Numbered from the stretch's first letter, positions 17,536 through 27,425 are shown. The stretch: 64,000 nucleotides of DNA from Chromohalobacter sarecensis (GCF_023061135.1 NZ_JAKGAN010000004.1:124001-188000); one strand, 5' to 3'. Notes: generated by a model not told the origin, from the letters alone. Translations and numbers: made by a program.

Positions 17536-18408
17536 GTGAAGAAAACGACTCTGATTATTGGCTGTGGCGACATTGGTATCCAGCTAGGCAAGCGTCTGAT
17601 CGACGCTGGCCAGCGGGTGATCGGCGTGCGCCGCCATATCGCGCCGCTCGCGGAAACCGGTATCGAGGGCCTGGCAGCGGACGTCACGGACCCCGCCGCG
17701 CTGGCTCGCTTGCCTGACGCGGATACCGTCGTCTATATCTTAAGCGCTGCGCGCTTCGACGAAAACGCCTATGCCGAAGCGTATCCCAAGGGACTCAAGG
17801 CCGTGCTCGGCGAACTCGAGACGCGTGCCACGCAACCCAAGCGCGTGTTCTTCGTCTCCTCGACCGGCGTCTACGCCCAGCAGGGGGGCGAAGTGGTCGA
17901 TGAAACCTCCGAGACCGTGCCCACCGGATTCTCGGGGCTATTGATGCGCGAGGCCGAACAAACGCTGCTCGATCATCCTTTGCCTGGCACCGTGGTGCGC
18001 TTTTCAGGCATCTACGGCCCCGGGCGCGATGGTCTGATCCGCCAGGTCAAGGAAGGGCGCATCGCGGCGGCGAACCCGCCGATGTATTCCAACCGTATTC
18101 ACCGTGACGACTGCGCCGGTGTACTGGCGCATCTGATCGCCTTGAGCCTCGATGACAAGCCGGTGGAGGCGCTCTATCTGGCCAGTGACTGCGCGCCGAC
18201 GCCCTTGCATGAGGTGATGACGTGGATGGCGGGCAAGCTCAAGGTCGAGCTGACCGAGACCATTCAGTCGCCGCTGCGGCGGCGCGCCAGCAAGCGCTGC
18301 GACAATTCACGCTTGCTGGGTACCGGTTACCAATTTCGATATCCCACCTTTCGCGAAGGCTATACCGAGGTAATAAAGGCGCATCGCCAGGCATCCGAGT
18401 CCGCCTGA
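17536..18408 (+). CDS. NAD-dependent epimerase/dehydratase, YeeZ-like SDR
   Basis: A 290-residue extended short-chain dehydrogenase-like protein. The Rossmann motif GCGDIGIQLGKRL lies at 9-21. SSTGVYAQQGGEVVDETS follows, then an atypical active-site region (no clear YxxxK), and RFSGIYGPGRDGLI further on. This fits the YeeZ-type branch, whose members bind NAD(P) but lack a defined reaction. The GTG start is preceded by AGGGAAAG. It is divergent from oxyR and shares the repeat-bearing promoter region, so peroxide control is possible but unproven. Confidence 0.8.
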   Translation: MKKTTLIIGCGDIGIQLGKRLIDAGQRVIGVRRHIAPLAETGIEGLAADVTDPAALARLPDADTVVYILSAARFDENAYAEAYPKGLKAVLGELETRATQPKRVFFVSSTGVYAQQGGEVVDETSETVPTGFSGLLMREAEQTLLDHPLPGTVVRFSGIYGPGRDGLIRQVKEGRIAAANPPMYSNRIHRDDCAGVLAHLIALSLDDKPVEALYLASDCAPTPLHEVMTWMAGKLKVELTETIQSPLRRRASKRCDNSRLLGTGYQFRYPTFREGYTEVIKAHRQASESA

Positions 18409-18410
18409 TC

Positions 18411-18968
18411 CTAGTCCCGGCGACTTGCCGTCGCTGTCGCCGGGCACTCGGCCAGCACCCGATAGATGGGCCGAGTGCCGTCGAGAATCGATTCCACCAG
18501 CGTCAGCCGCGTCAACGGCCAGGTCCATTCGGGTGCCGCGAGCGTTGCCGGCGGCGCCTTCTCGGCGTGGCGCAGTAGCGTGACGTGCGGCCGGAAGTCA
18601 TGCCAGGCCGGCAGTGACCGGTCGCTGGCTTGCAAGGCCTCGCCAAGACGCGCGTGCCACAGGGTCAGCGTGGCTGTCGGCGGACCGCCGAGCCATGCCA
18701 GGCGCGGTTTGTGGAAATAGCCGTAGCGATCGAGCGTCCACTCGCCCGTGGGTAGTGTCAGGCGCTCGGTCAAGGTCTGCAGGGACGCGATCTCCGCCGT
18801 GGGCACATTGCCTAGAAACCCTAGCGTTAGGTGCAGGTTATCGATAACCGGCGTGCGCCCCCCGCAATGGTGTTGGAGGCGCGACGCCAGTGACGCCAGA
18901 CGCTCGCGCAGGGCGGCATCGGGCCAGGCGGCGAAGAACACACGCCGCGATGCGCGTATATCAGTCAC
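18411..18968 (-). CDS. thpR: RNA 2',3'-cyclic phosphodiesterase
   Basis: A 185-residue 2H phosphoesterase (LigT/ThpR family). The two HxTx motifs are HLTLGFLG (about 46-53) and HVTLLRH (about 128-134). These enzymes hydrolyse 2',3'-cyclic phosphates to 2'-phosphates on RNA ends and can ligate tRNA halves in vitro. The start overlaps the end of ridA by 8 bp, so translation is likely coupled. It converges on the SDR gene with 2 bp between stops. Confidence 0.9.
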   Translation of the reverse strand: MTDIRASRRVFFAAWPDAALRERLASLASRLQHHCGGRTPVIDNLHLTLGFLGNVPTAEIASLQTLTERLTLPTGEWTLDRYGYFHKPRLAWLGGPPTATLTLWHARLGEALQASDRSLPAWHDFRPHVTLLRHAEKAPPATLAAPEWTWPLTRLTLVESILDGTRPIYRVLAECPATATASRRD

Positions 18969-19350
18969 CGATGACCATGACGGCTTCGGCTTCCACCTGG
19001 CTACCCTTGGGCAGTTCCTTGACGCCGACCGCCGCGCGTGCCGGATACGGTGCCTGGAAGTACTCTTCCATGATCTGGTTGACCACAGCGAAGTTGCTCA
19101 GGTCGGTCAGGTAGAGGTTGAGCTTGACGATGTCCTGCATCGAGCCGGCGGCTTCGTGGCAGACGGCCTGTAGATTGGTGAAGACTTGGCGCGCCTGGGC
19201 TTCGAACTCCTGGGAGATCAGTTCCATGGTCTTGGGGTCGAGCGGAATCTGCCCGGACATGTATACCGTATTGCCGGCCTTGATGGCCTGCGAGTAGGGG
19301 CCGATGGCGGCCGGCGCCTGCGCGGTATTGATGACGGCTTTGTTACTCAT
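18961..19350 (-). CDS. ridA: RidA-family enamine/imine deaminase
   Basis: A 129-residue YjgF/RidA protein that hydrolyses reactive 2-aminoacrylate and related enamines. Signature segments are [28 protein letters not shown], the substrate Arg in [24 protein letters not shown], and the terminal Glu region. It lies downstream of spoT, as in pseudomonads, and overlaps thpR. A strong predicted terminator between spoT and ridA suggests its own promoter in the remaining ~100 bp. Confidence 0.95.
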   Translation of the reverse strand: MSNKAVINTAQAPAAIGPYSQAIKAGNTVYMSGQIPLDPKTMELISQEFEAQARQVFTNLQAVCHEAAGSMQDIVKLNLYLTDLSNFAVVNQIMEEYFQAPYPARAAVGVKELPKGSQVEAEAVMVIGD

Positions 19351-19449
19351 GGCATGGCTCCTTGTCGTTATGCGGTGTGCGCATTGCGATGGACAAAAAT
19401 AACGACACCGCCGCGTCCGCGTGAACGGGCGCGCCGGGCGTCGTGAAAA

Positions 19450-19492
19450 CGAAACGACCGACCCGCCGCCAACAGGAGCGGCGGGTCGGTCG
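19450..19492 (-). terminator. Rho-independent terminator after spoT
   Basis: Perfect 15-bp arms (19455-19469 and 19478-19492) with an 8-nt loop. On the minus strand the stem is followed by TTTCGTTTTC. It lies 8 bp after the spoT stop and should end the gmk-rpoZ-spoT transcript. Confidence 0.88.
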
Positions 19493-19500
19493 CCATGGTG

Positions 19501-21636
19501 TCAACTGCGAACGCGAGTGAGTTTGCCGACGTGGGGCAGGTTGCGCAGTCGTTTCATGATACTTGCTAAATGCACGCGGTCGTGGACGGCCAGCGTCAGG
19601 TTGACGATCGACAGGCGTGCATCGCGCTCCTCGATGCCGATGCGTTCGATGTTGGCATCGGCGTCGGTCACCAGGCCGGCCAGTTCGGCGACCAGGCCGC
19701 GCCGCGTCTCGACATGCAGGCGCAACGCCACCGGGAAATCTTGATCGATCTGCTGCGACCACTCCAGAGCGAAAAGCTTGTCGGGGTCGTCACGCAGTTC
19801 CTGCAGGTTACCACAATCGTGGCGGTGCACCACGATTCCCTTGCCGACCGAAAGATGGCCGACGATGGGATCGCCGGGCAGCGGGTAGCAACAGCGTGCG
19901 AAGCTGATGATCATGCCCTCGGCGCCGTTGATCACGATCGGCATTCCGGAACGCGACGCCGTGGCGACTTCCTCGGCGGTTTCCGGCGTGTGGCATTCCA
20001 GCAGGCGGCGCGCGATGGCGTAGGCCATGCGCGTGCCGAGCCCGATCGATTCGAGCAGATCGTCCTCGTGCTTGAGATCGAGTTCTTCGAGTACCGCCGT
20101 CAAGCGATGCTCGGGCAGCTCCTCGAGGCTGGTCTCGAAGGCGCTCAGCGCGCGATTGAGCAGGCGCCGCCCTAGCTGCACGGACTCGGTGCGCTGCTGA
20201 TGCTTGAGGGCGTGACGGATCGCCGAGCGCGCCTTGGCGGTGACCACGAAGTTGAGCCAAGCCAGGTTGGGCCGGGCGCCGGGTGCGGTGATGATCTCCA
20301 GCGTCTGGCCGCTTTCCAGGGTCGAGGATAGCGGTGCCAGGTGGCGGTCGATGCGGCAGGCGATGCAGCTGTTGCCTATATCGGTGTGCACGCTGTAGGC
20401 GAAGTCGACTGCCGTGGCGCCGCCGGGAAGCTCCATGATGTCGCCCTTGGGCGTGAACACGTAGATATCGTCGGGGAAAAGGTCATTCTTGACGTGCTCG
20501 ATGAACTCTAGGGAGTTGCCGGCATGACGCTGCATCTCGAGCAGCCCGCGGACCCATTCGCGTGCCCGGGCATGGCTGCCGGCGCCGATGGGGCGCGCGG
20601 TCTGACCGGCCTTGTACAGCCAGTGCGCGGCGATACCGTTGTTGGCCATCGCCTCCATCTCGCGGGTACGAATCTGCACCTCGACGGGCATCCCGCTGGG
20701 GCCGAACAGGGTGGTGTGCAGACTCTGGTAGCCGTTGGCCTTGGGAATCGCGATGTAGTCCTTGAAGCGTCCCGGTACCGGCTTGTAGAGATTGTGCACC
20801 GCGCCGAGGATGCGATAGCAGGTGTCGACGTCATCGGTGATGATGCGAAACCCGAACACGTCCATGATTTCGGCGAAGGGTTTGCGCTGGTCGCGCATCT
20901 TGCGATAGATCGACAATAAATGCTTCTGGCGGCCCACCACGCTGCCACCCAGCGCGTCGTCATCGAGGCACTTCTGCAGGCTGTCCTGAATCTGGCGCAT
21001 CATCGAGCGGCGATTGCCGCGCGCCTTGGTGACGGCGCGCTTGATGCGCTCGGCGCGCATCGGATGGATCGCCTGGAAGGACAGGTCCTCGAGTTCGACA
21101 CGGATGGTATTGATACCCAGGCGTCCGGCGATACGCGCGTAGATTTCCAGCGTCTCGCGGGCGATGCGGCGCTTCTTGTCGGGACGCAGTGCCCCGAGGG
21201 TGCGCATGTTATGCAGACGGTCGGCGAGCTTGACGATGATCACGCGGATATCCTGGGACATCGCCAGGACCATCTTCTGGAAATTCTCCGCCTGGGCGAC
21301 CGCCTTGTCCTCGAAGGTGATCTGGGTCAGCTTCGAGACACCGTCGACCAGTTCGGCCACGGGGGCGCCGAACTGCTGGGTCAAGGCCTCCTTGGTCACG
21401 CCGGTATCTTCGATGACATCGTGCAGCATGGCGGCCATCAGGCTTTGATGGTCCATGTGCATGTTGGCAAGGATATTGGCGACCGCCAGCGGGTGCGTGA
21501 CGTAGGGCTCGCCGGAGCGCCGCCGCTGGCCGTCATGGGCCTGCTCGGCGTAGTAGAAGGCGCGCTTGACGTGCAGAATCTCCTCGGGGGGTAGGTAGCC
21601 GCCGAGTCGGTCCGCGAGATCGTCGATGGTGAACAT
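19501..21636 (-). CDS. spoT: Bifunctional (p)ppGpp synthetase/hydrolase SpoT
   Basis: A 711-residue RelA/SpoT enzyme controlling the stringent alarmone. The N-terminal HD hydrolase has SGEPYVTHPLAVA and the intact His-Asp of MLHDVIEDTG, so hydrolysis is expected. The synthetase domain includes FGFRIITDDVDTCYRILGAVHNLYKPVPGRFKDYIAIPKANGYQSLHT. A TGS domain (VFTPKGDIMELPGGATAVDFAY), a linker and a C-terminal ACT domain follow. The start at 21636 (MFTIDDLADRL) gives normal length; the frame is open further upstream into rpoZ but without homology. It lies 28 bp downstream of rpoZ. Confidence 0.97.
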   Translation of the reverse strand: MFTIDDLADRLGGYLPPEEILHVKRAFYYAEQAHDGQRRRSGEPYVTHPLAVANILANMHMDHQSLMAAMLHDVIEDTGVTKEALTQQFGAPVAELVDGVSKLTQITFEDKAVAQAENFQKMVLAMSQDIRVIIVKLADRLHNMRTLGALRPDKKRRIARETLEIYARIAGRLGINTIRVELEDLSFQAIHPMRAERIKRAVTKARGNRRSMMRQIQDSLQKCLDDDALGGSVVGRQKHLLSIYRKMRDQRKPFAEIMDVFGFRIITDDVDTCYRILGAVHNLYKPVPGRFKDYIAIPKANGYQSLHTTLFGPSGMPVEVQIRTREMEAMANNGIAAHWLYKAGQTARPIGAGSHARAREWVRGLLEMQRHAGNSLEFIEHVKNDLFPDDIYVFTPKGDIMELPGGATAVDFAYSVHTDIGNSCIACRIDRHLAPLSSTLESGQTLEIITAPGARPNLAWLNFVVTAKARSAIRHALKHQQRTESVQLGRRLLNRALSAFETSLEELPEHRLTAVLEELDLKHEDDLLESIGLGTRMAYAIARRLLECHTPETAEEVATASRSGMPIVINGAEGMIISFARCCYPLPGDPIVGHLSVGKGIVVHRHDCGNLQELRDDPDKLFALEWSQQIDQDFPVALRLHVETRRGLVAELAGLVTDADANIERIGIEERDARLSIVNLTLAVHDRVHLASIMKRLRNLPHVGKLTRVRS

Positions 21637-21664
21637 AGCGCGCGCCTTCGAGAATGGAGAGGAC

Positions 21665-21916
21665 TTAGTCGTTGTACTCTCGCTCGGGACGCGGTTTGGG
21701 AGCGGGCGGATCGACGACTTCGTCGAGGACGCTGACATCGACCAGGCCGGCCGCGATTTCGCGCAGCGCCATGACCGTGGGCTTGTCGTTTTCCCACGCC
21801 AGTTGGGCATCGCGCGAGCCGCGAGCGAGCTGACGTGAACGCTGTGTGGCGATCATCACCAACTGAAAACGGTTATCGACGTTGTCGAGGCAATCTTCTA
21901 CGGTAACGCGTGCCAT
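21665..21916 (-). CDS. rpoZ: RNA polymerase omega subunit
   Basis: An 83-residue omega subunit that helps assemble RNA polymerase and forms one ppGpp site. [30 protein letters not shown] and the [11 protein letters not shown] segment are characteristic. The order gmk-rpoZ-spoT is the standard gammaproteobacterial operon, with 64 bp to gmk and 28 bp to spoT. Confidence 0.97.
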   Translation of the reverse strand: MARVTVEDCLDNVDNRFQLVMIATQRSRQLARGSRDAQLAWENDKPTVMALREIAAGLVDVSVLDEVVDPPAPKPRPEREYND

Positions 21917-21980
21917 GAGTGTGAACCCTGATCGAAAAATAAAAACGGCTTGCGCCGGACCTGCGGAAGGACCCCCGAGT

Positions 21981-22628
21981 CTACTCGACGTCTTCCACGC
22001 GTGACAAGAGCGCCGCCAGCAGCGGTGCGTGAGCGGCCTGAACGCGCGTCACACGGGTGCGCTCGGCATGCACCAGGCAACTCAGCTCGTCGAGCGCGTG
22101 GGCGAAGGTGTCGTTGACGATGACATGCTCGTATTCGGCGTAGTGGGACATCTCGTCGACCGCATCGCGCATGCGCCGAGCGATGGTCGCCTCGTCATCG
22201 GTGCCGCGTCCGGCAAGCCGCGCGTGGAGCGCCTCCCGCGAAGGCGGTAGGATGAACACCGAGACCGCTTCGTCGAAGGCCGCGCGCACTTGGCGGGCGC
22301 CTTGCCAATCGATTTCCAGAATCACGTCCTGGCCGGCGTCGAGCAGGGCCTGTACCGCGGCGCGCGAGGTACCGTAGTAGTTGTCGAAGACCCGCGCATA
22401 CTCGATGAAATCGCCGCTTTCGATCAGGCGCTCGAAGGTCGTGACGTCGACGAAGTGGTAGTTGACGCCGTTGTGCTCGCCGGGACGCATGGTGCGCGTG
22501 GTGTGCGAGACGCTGACCTGGATGCCCGCGATGCGCTCGAGCAGAGCACGTACCAGGCTGGTCTTGCCCGCGCCGGAAGGCGCCGAGACGATGTAGAGTG
22601 TCCCTTTTGACGGAAGCTGAGTGGGCAT
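21981..22628 (-). CDS. gmk: Guanylate kinase
   Basis: A 215-residue cytoplasmic kinase converting GMP and ATP to GDP and ADP. The P-loop [11 protein letters not shown] lies at 15-25. The GMP-binding region [17 protein letters not shown] and the lid [11 protein letters not shown] follow. It is the first gene of gmk-rpoZ-spoT. In pseudomonads yicC precedes it directly; here a divergent MFS gene and 27 kb of extra sequence lie between them. Confidence 0.96.
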   Translation of the reverse strand: MPTQLPSKGTLYIVSAPSGAGKTSLVRALLERIAGIQVSVSHTTRTMRPGEHNGVNYHFVDVTTFERLIESGDFIEYARVFDNYYGTSRAAVQALLDAGQDVILEIDWQGARQVRAAFDEAVSVFILPPSREALHARLAGRGTDDEATIARRMRDAVDEMSHYAEYEHVIVNDTFAHALDELSCLVHAERTRVTRVQAAHAPLLAALLSRVEDVE

Positions 22629-22736
22629 AGGGCGTGTCCGATTGAGCCGCTTCTGGGGAAACGAGCATTATCGCATACACTTTGTGTCCTGCCGACATCG
22701 CGCAGGGTGCGCACCATCTAACAAGGAACCTTTTGC

Positions 22737-23930
22737 ATGTCCCCTAGTGATTCGACGACACGGCTGGGCTTTGCCGGGGTCGCCTTTGCGTTTCTCGTGA
22801 CCATGCTGGGCACGACGCTGCCGACGCCGCTCTATCCGGGCTATCAAGCGGCCTTCGATTTTTCTCAGCTCATCATCACGGTGATCTTCGCCGCCTATGC
22901 CGTGGGCGTGATCGCCGCGCTGCTGGTGGCCGGTCGCTGGTCCGATCAACTCGGGCGCCGTCCGCTACTGTTTGCGGGGTTGGCGGCGGCGGCGCTTAGC
23001 GATGTCATCTTCCTTGCGGCTGATGGTCTTTCCACGTTGCTGGCCGGGCGTGTGCTGTCGGGGATCTCGGCCGGTATTTTCACTGGCACGGCGACGGTGG
23101 CCGTGGTCGAGTCGGCGCCCGAGGCCTGGAAGCGTGCGGCGACCTTCGTCGCCACCGCTGCCAATATGGGTGGCCTGGGGTTGGGGCCGGTGGTCGCGGG
23201 CGCCTTGGGTGAATACGCCGTGTGGCCGTTGCACCTGGCGTTTGCCGTGCATCTGGGGCTGTTGGCGATTGCCGTGCTGGGCGTCGCCTTGGCGGCAGAA
23301 ACCGTGACGCGGCCGCCCCGGATTCGCCTGCAAATCCAGCGTCTCAAGGTGCCCGCCGAGGTGCGCGGCGTGTTCGTGCCGGCGGTGATCGCCGGGTTTG
23401 CCGGCTTCGCGGTGCTGGGGTTCTTCACCGCCACTGCGCCGGCCTTCATGAGCCAGGTGCTGGGGCATTCGAACCTGCTGGCGATCGGTCTGGTGGCTGG
23501 CTGCGTGTTCTTCGCCTCGACGCTGGGCCAGCTCGTGCAGGGGCGCTTGCCCGAGGCGCATCGCTTGCCGCTGGGATGTGGCGTGGTGATCGTCGGCGCA
23601 CTGATCGTCGGGGCCGGATTGGCGTTGGCGACGCAGTGGGTCTTCCTGCTGGGGGCATTGATCGTCGGCCTCGGCCAGGGCATTGCCTTTCGCGCCGGAC
23701 TGGGCGCCGTGGCGGTGGCTTGTCCGCCGAATCAGCGCGGCGCAGTGACTTCGACCTTCTTCGTGATCGCCTATGTGGCGATCTCGATTCCCGTGGTGGG
23801 CATCGGCCTGGTGGCGCGACTCGTCGGCCTGCAAGCCACCGGGGTAGGATTCGCCATCGGCGTGGCCGCGCTGGCGGGCCTCGCTTTGCTATCATTGCAG
23901 CGTCAGCGTGCCGCCACGGCGGTGCGCTAA
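22737..23930 (+). CDS. MFS transporter
   Basis: A 397-residue major facilitator with about 12 hydrophobic helices. The MFS loop 2-3 motif is GRWSDQLGRRPLLFAGL (about 63-79). It begins close to the divergent gmk start (about 108 bp) and precedes pyrC by 45 bp. Substrate is unknown; the overall look is of a drug/metabolite efflux protein. It is the first gene of the block separating gmk from yicC. Confidence 0.85.
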   Translation: MSPSDSTTRLGFAGVAFAFLVTMLGTTLPTPLYPGYQAAFDFSQLIITVIFAAYAVGVIAALLVAGRWSDQLGRRPLLFAGLAAAALSDVIFLAADGLSTLLAGRVLSGISAGIFTGTATVAVVESAPEAWKRAATFVATAANMGGLGLGPVVAGALGEYAVWPLHLAFAVHLGLLAIAVLGVALAAETVTRPPRIRLQIQRLKVPAEVRGVFVPAVIAGFAGFAVLGFFTATAPAFMSQVLGHSNLLAIGLVAGCVFFASTLGQLVQGRLPEAHRLPLGCGVVIVGALIVGAGLALATQWVFLLGALIVGLGQGIAFRAGLGAVAVACPPNQRGAVTSTFFVIAYVAISIPVVGIGLVARLVGLQATGVGFAIGVAALAGLALLSLQRQRAATAVR

Positions 23931-23975
23931 GCGTTCTTTCCGTCAGCTTTTCCGCCAGTGTCCAGGAGCCTGAGA

Positions 23976-25031
23976 ATGTCCGAGTCCCCCTCCCGTCTTC
24001 GTCTCCGCCGCCCCGACGACTGGCACCTTCACCTGCGCGACGGCGACGTGATGCGCCTGGTGCTGCCTGCCACCAGCCGGGTCTATGGACGCGCCATCGT
24101 GATGCCCAACCTGATGCCACCGATCACCACGCTGGCGGCGGCCGAGGCCTACCGCGAGCGGATTCTCGAAGCGGTGCCGGCGGGTCATGACTTCACGCCA
24201 CTGATGACCTGCTACCTCAACGAGAGCGTCTCCGCCGAGACCCTCGAGGCGGGACACGCCAGCGGCTTGCTAACGGCGGCCAAGCTCTACCCGGCGAATG
24301 CCACCACCAATTCGCAGCATGGCGTCAAGCATGTCGCGGACATCTATCCGCTGCTCGAGGTGATGCAGCGGATTGGCATGCCGCTGCTGGTGCATGGCGA
24401 AGTCACGCGTGGCGAGATCGATATCTTCGATCGCGAGAAGTATTTCATCGACGAGGTGATGATCCCGCTGCGCCAGCGCTTTCCGGCACTCAAGGTGGTG
24501 TTCGAGCACATCACCACCGGCGACGCCGCGCAGTATGTCCTCGAGGGCGATGCCAACCTGGCCGCAACGCTGACGCCGCAGCATCTGGCGCACAACCGCA
24601 ACGACATGCTGGTGGGTGGTATTCGTCCGCATCTGTATTGCCTGCCGATCCTCAAGCGGGCCGAGCACCAGCGGGCGTTGCGCGCGGCGGTGGCCAGCGG
24701 TCATCCCCGGTTCTTTTTGGGCACCGACTCGGCGCCGCACGTGGTCGCCGCCAAGGAAACGGCCTGCGGCTGCGCCGGCGTGTTCAACGCCCAGGCGTCG
24801 CTGGCGGTCTATGCCGACGTGTTTGAAGAGGAAGGTGCGCTCGAGCATTTCGCAGCATTCTGCTCGGAGAACGGCCCGCGTTTCTATGGCCTGGCGCTCA
24901 ACGAGGAGGAGATCGAGCTCGAGCGTCGCCCCTGGACGATGCCCGAGCGCATCGCCGGCCAGGGTGAGACGCTGATGCCCTTCAAGGCCGGCGAGACGCT
25001 GGCGTGGTCGGTCAACGCCGGACGCGAGTGA
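23976..25031 (+). CDS. pyrC: Dihydroorotase
   Basis: A 351-residue class II dihydroorotase of pyrimidine synthesis, cyclising N-carbamoyl-aspartate to dihydroorotate. Zinc ligands are in [11 protein letters not shown] (about 14-24), the carbamylated Lys in [13 protein letters not shown], His residues in LVHGEVT and FEHITT, and the catalytic Asp in [14 protein letters not shown] lies 8 nt before the chosen ATG at 23976; an in-frame ATG 18 bp upstream is less well placed. It may be co-transcribed with the preceding MFS gene. Confidence 0.96.
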   Translation: MSESPSRLRLRRPDDWHLHLRDGDVMRLVLPATSRVYGRAIVMPNLMPPITTLAAAEAYRERILEAVPAGHDFTPLMTCYLNESVSAETLEAGHASGLLTAAKLYPANATTNSQHGVKHVADIYPLLEVMQRIGMPLLVHGEVTRGEIDIFDREKYFIDEVMIPLRQRFPALKVVFEHITTGDAAQYVLEGDANLAATLTPQHLAHNRNDMLVGGIRPHLYCLPILKRAEHQRALRAAVASGHPRFFLGTDSAPHVVAAKETACGCAGVFNAQASLAVYADVFEEEGALEHFAAFCSENGPRFYGLALNEEEIELERRPWTMPERIAGQGETLMPFKAGETLAWSVNAGRE

Positions 25032-25037
25032 CGCGCG

Positions 25038-25622
25038 TCAGGTCGTCGTCGACAGGCGTGGCAAGTGCGCCATGTCTGGCTCACGCAGTGGGCGGATCTC
25101 CCAGCCGCGTGTTCCGTGTGGCGCCACCCATTGCGGTACGGCGTTATCGGTGCGCGGCCCTTCCGGCGAGCCGCTGTCGAGATAGCGGATCACCCGGATC
25201 AGACCGGAATGACCGACAATCAGCGGCGTCTCGTGCTCGACGAGCAGGGCATTGAGTGTGGCGACGATGCGGGTGACGAAATCCGCCCAGCTTTCTCCGC
25301 CCTTGGGCGAGAGCAGGTAAGGCATCGTCTCGGGGATGAGCTGTTCTTCGTGCTCGCCCCAATGGCGTTCCTTGAGTCCACCGACCAGGCAGTGCGGGGC
25401 ACGCCCAGTGGCGAGTTCGGCCGTGCGTCGGGCGCGCTCCAGCGGGCTGGCAACGATCAACGGCCAGGCGACATCGCCGAGCAGCGCCGATGCCTGGCGG
25501 GCCTCTCGTTCGCCTTGCGCGGTGAGAGGAACATCGCGCTGGCCGGCGATCCGACGGTTCAGGTTGCTGGTGCTCTGGCCATGGCGCAGAAAGACGAAGG
25601 GACGACGAATCAGCTCGGGCAT
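25038..25622 (-). CDS. Histidine phosphatase family protein
   Basis: A 194-residue protein of the phosphoglycerate mutase-like superfamily. The catalytic RHG motif is FLRHGQSTSNLNRR (about 10-23), Glu is in LKERHWGEHEE, and the second His is in LIVGHSGLIRVIRYL. It is probably a small-molecule phosphatase; the substrate is unknown. The start at 25622 (MPELIRRPFVFLRHG) puts RHG at the expected place. It converges on pyrC with a 6-bp gap. Confidence 0.88.
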   Translation of the reverse strand: MPELIRRPFVFLRHGQSTSNLNRRIAGQRDVPLTAQGEREARQASALLGDVAWPLIVASPLERARRTAELATGRAPHCLVGGLKERHWGEHEEQLIPETMPYLLSPKGGESWADFVTRIVATLNALLVEHETPLIVGHSGLIRVIRYLDSGSPEGPRTDNAVPQWVAPHGTRGWEIRPLREPDMAHLPRLSTTT

Positions 25623-25727
25623 GGCGATGGCTCCACAGAAATCCTGCTGCGATCCTAACAGGCTAAACGCGGCGGAGCGCGTATGCCGTGTCATTGCCGT
25701 TAATCAACGGCATGATGGAGTGCTTAT

Positions 25728-25749
25728 GTTTTAGACTTAAGTCTAAAAC
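25728..25749. promoter_or_regulatory. 22-bp perfect palindrome, probable operator
   Basis: The half-site GTTTTAGACTT is followed directly by its exact reverse complement. It lies about 115 bp before the MFS start at 25865 and about 105 bp from the divergent phosphatase start. A perfect 22-bp palindrome of this size suits a dimeric repressor (TetR, MarR or HxlR type). No such regulator is encoded beside it. A 7-bp hairpin (TGCCGTT-AATC-AACGGCA, 25695-25712) lies just upstream. Confidence 0.6.
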
Positions 25750-25864
25750 TGAGAGAATAGATCATCTCGGCTACAGGTCGCGAATAGATCGCGACACGTT
25801 GTCTTCGGACACGTCCTTCTCGCTACGTTCCTCAAGATCAGGACCTCAAGACAGGAAAATGCCC

Positions 25865-27082
25865 ATGAGCGCATCCACAGACGCGTCGACGCCTTCCGGT
25901 GGCGCCGCGCACCCACGCCTGGCGGAGTTGGCCCTGGCGCTGGGCGGCTTCGGTATCGGTACCGGTGAATTCGTCATCATGGGGTTGATGGGCCGTGTCG
26001 CCGACGATCTTCAGGTGGCGGTACCCGATGTTGGCTATGCCATCAGCAGTTACGCGCTCGGCGTCGTCGTCGGCGCGCCGATCATTTCGGCCCTGGCGGC
26101 ACGACTGCCCAAGCGGGCGCTTTTGATCGGGCTTATGCTGCTGTTCGCCCTCGGCAACTTCGCCAGCATCATGGCGCCGCATTTCGGCACCTTCGTCGGG
26201 CTACGTTTCATCGCCGGCTTGCCGCACGGCGCCTACTTCGGTGTTGCGGCGCTAGTGGCCGCGGCGGCGGTGCCCGTCGATCAACGCGCCCGGGCGGTGG
26301 CGCGCGTCATGACCGGGCTGACCGTGGCGATTCTGATCGGCGCGCCGCTGGCCACCTGGGTGGGCAATTTGATCGGCTGGCAGGCGGCCTTCGCCGGCGT
26401 GGGCGGCATCGCGCTGCTGACGGCGCTGATGGTGCGTCTGTGGGTGCCGTATCAGCCCGCCGACCGTCAGGCCAGTCCCAAGCGCGAGTTGGGCGCGATG
26501 ATCAAACCACGTGTACTGTTCACGCTGGGCGTGGCCTGTTTCGGATGCGGCGGGATGTTCGCGGTGTTCAGTTATGTCATGCCCACGCTCACCGAGCAGG
26601 CCGGCATGGCTGAGTCGCTGGGGCCGCTGGTGCTGGCGATTTTCGGGGTGGGCACCATCCTGGGTAATTTCGCCGGCGCGCGTATCGCCGACTGGAACCT
26701 CCTGCGCGGCATTCCGATCATCCTGCTGTGGGTGGCCTGTGTGCAGGGCGGCTTCTACTTCGCCGCCAACTCGGTGTGGACAGGCTTCTTGTTCGTGGCA
26801 CTGGTCGGGACCAGCATGGCCGTCGCCCCCGCCATGCAGACTCGGTTGATGGACGTCGCCGAAGACGCCCAGACCATGGCCGCTTCGCTCAATCACGCCG
26901 CCTTCAATATGGCCAACGCGCTCGGCGCCTGGCTGGCCGGCGTGACCATCAAGGCGGGGCTGGCGTGGTCATCCACCGGCCTGGTCGGCACCTCGTTGGC
27001 CCTGCTGGGCATCGCGATCTTCGCCACCGGCCGCTGGCTGGAAAAGCGCGAGGCATTGCAGCAGCCCGCCGTCTCGTCATAA
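25865..27082 (+). CDS. MFS transporter, AraJ-like
   Basis: A 405-residue 12-helix transporter of the AraJ/YdhP (DHA1) group. The N-terminal LALALGGFGIGTGEFVIMGLMGRVADDL is characteristic of this subgroup. LAARLPKRALLIGLML corresponds to the loop 2-3 motif. The start at 25865 is preferred over the ATG at 25859 because AGGA lies 8 nt before it. A 22-bp palindrome upstream suggests repressor control. Members export sugars or drugs; the substrate is not readable here. Confidence 0.87.
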   Translation: MSASTDASTPSGGAAHPRLAELALALGGFGIGTGEFVIMGLMGRVADDLQVAVPDVGYAISSYALGVVVGAPIISALAARLPKRALLIGLMLLFALGNFASIMAPHFGTFVGLRFIAGLPHGAYFGVAALVAAAAVPVDQRARAVARVMTGLTVAILIGAPLATWVGNLIGWQAAFAGVGGIALLTALMVRLWVPYQPADRQASPKRELGAMIKPRVLFTLGVACFGCGGMFAVFSYVMPTLTEQAGMAESLGPLVLAIFGVGTILGNFAGARIADWNLLRGIPIILLWVACVQGGFYFAANSVWTGFLFVALVGTSMAVAPAMQTRLMDVAEDAQTMAASLNHAAFNMANALGAWLAGVTIKAGLAWSSTGLVGTSLALLGIAIFATGRWLEKREALQQPAVSS

Positions 27083-27091
27083 GGCAACAAG

Positions 27092-27120
27092 CGCTGGGGT
27101 GTTTCGATACATCCCCAGCG
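27092..27120. terminator. Hairpin between MFS and brnA-like genes
   Basis: CGCTGGGG (27092-27099) pairs with CCCCAGCG (27113-27120), with TGT/ACA inside extending the stem across a bulge. It lies between converging genes and may end both transcripts, although no T-run follows. Confidence 0.5.
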
Positions 27121-27161
27121 GCTATATCGCCCTTCGGTGCGCCATGGCGAGCGAGTAGTGC

Positions 27162-27425
27162 TCAACTGTGCTCACGGATGTATTCCTTGAGTGCCTGATT
27201 GATGCGGCTTTGCCAGCCAGGGCCATCGGCTTTGAAGGATTCAACGACCTCGGGGTCAAGGCGCATCGTCACACGCTGCTTGACCTTGTTGGCCTTGGGT
27301 CGTCCGCGCTTGACCAAGGTATCACCCCGGTACTCGTCTGCGGTTTCGAAGAAAGTGTCGTCGAGTTCCGGCGCGTCATCCGGATCAATCCAGTCGGTGC
27401 CGGTATCTTTCCTGTTCGCGTTCAT
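27162..27425 (-). CDS. brnA: BrnA-family antitoxin
   Basis: An 87-residue antitoxin. The N-terminal part is acidic and unstructured (DWIDPDDAPELDDTFFETADEY). The C-terminus is a ribbon-helix-helix: RGRPKANKVKQRVTMRLDPEVVESFKADGPGWQSRINQALKEYI. BrnA neutralises the BrnT ribonuclease and represses its own operon. It starts inside the 3' end of the brnT-like gene (41-bp overlap), the usual toxin-first BrnTA order. Confidence 0.85.
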   Translation of the reverse strand: MNANRKDTGTDWIDPDDAPELDDTFFETADEYRGDTLVKRGRPKANKVKQRVTMRLDPEVVESFKADGPGWQSRINQALKEYIREHS

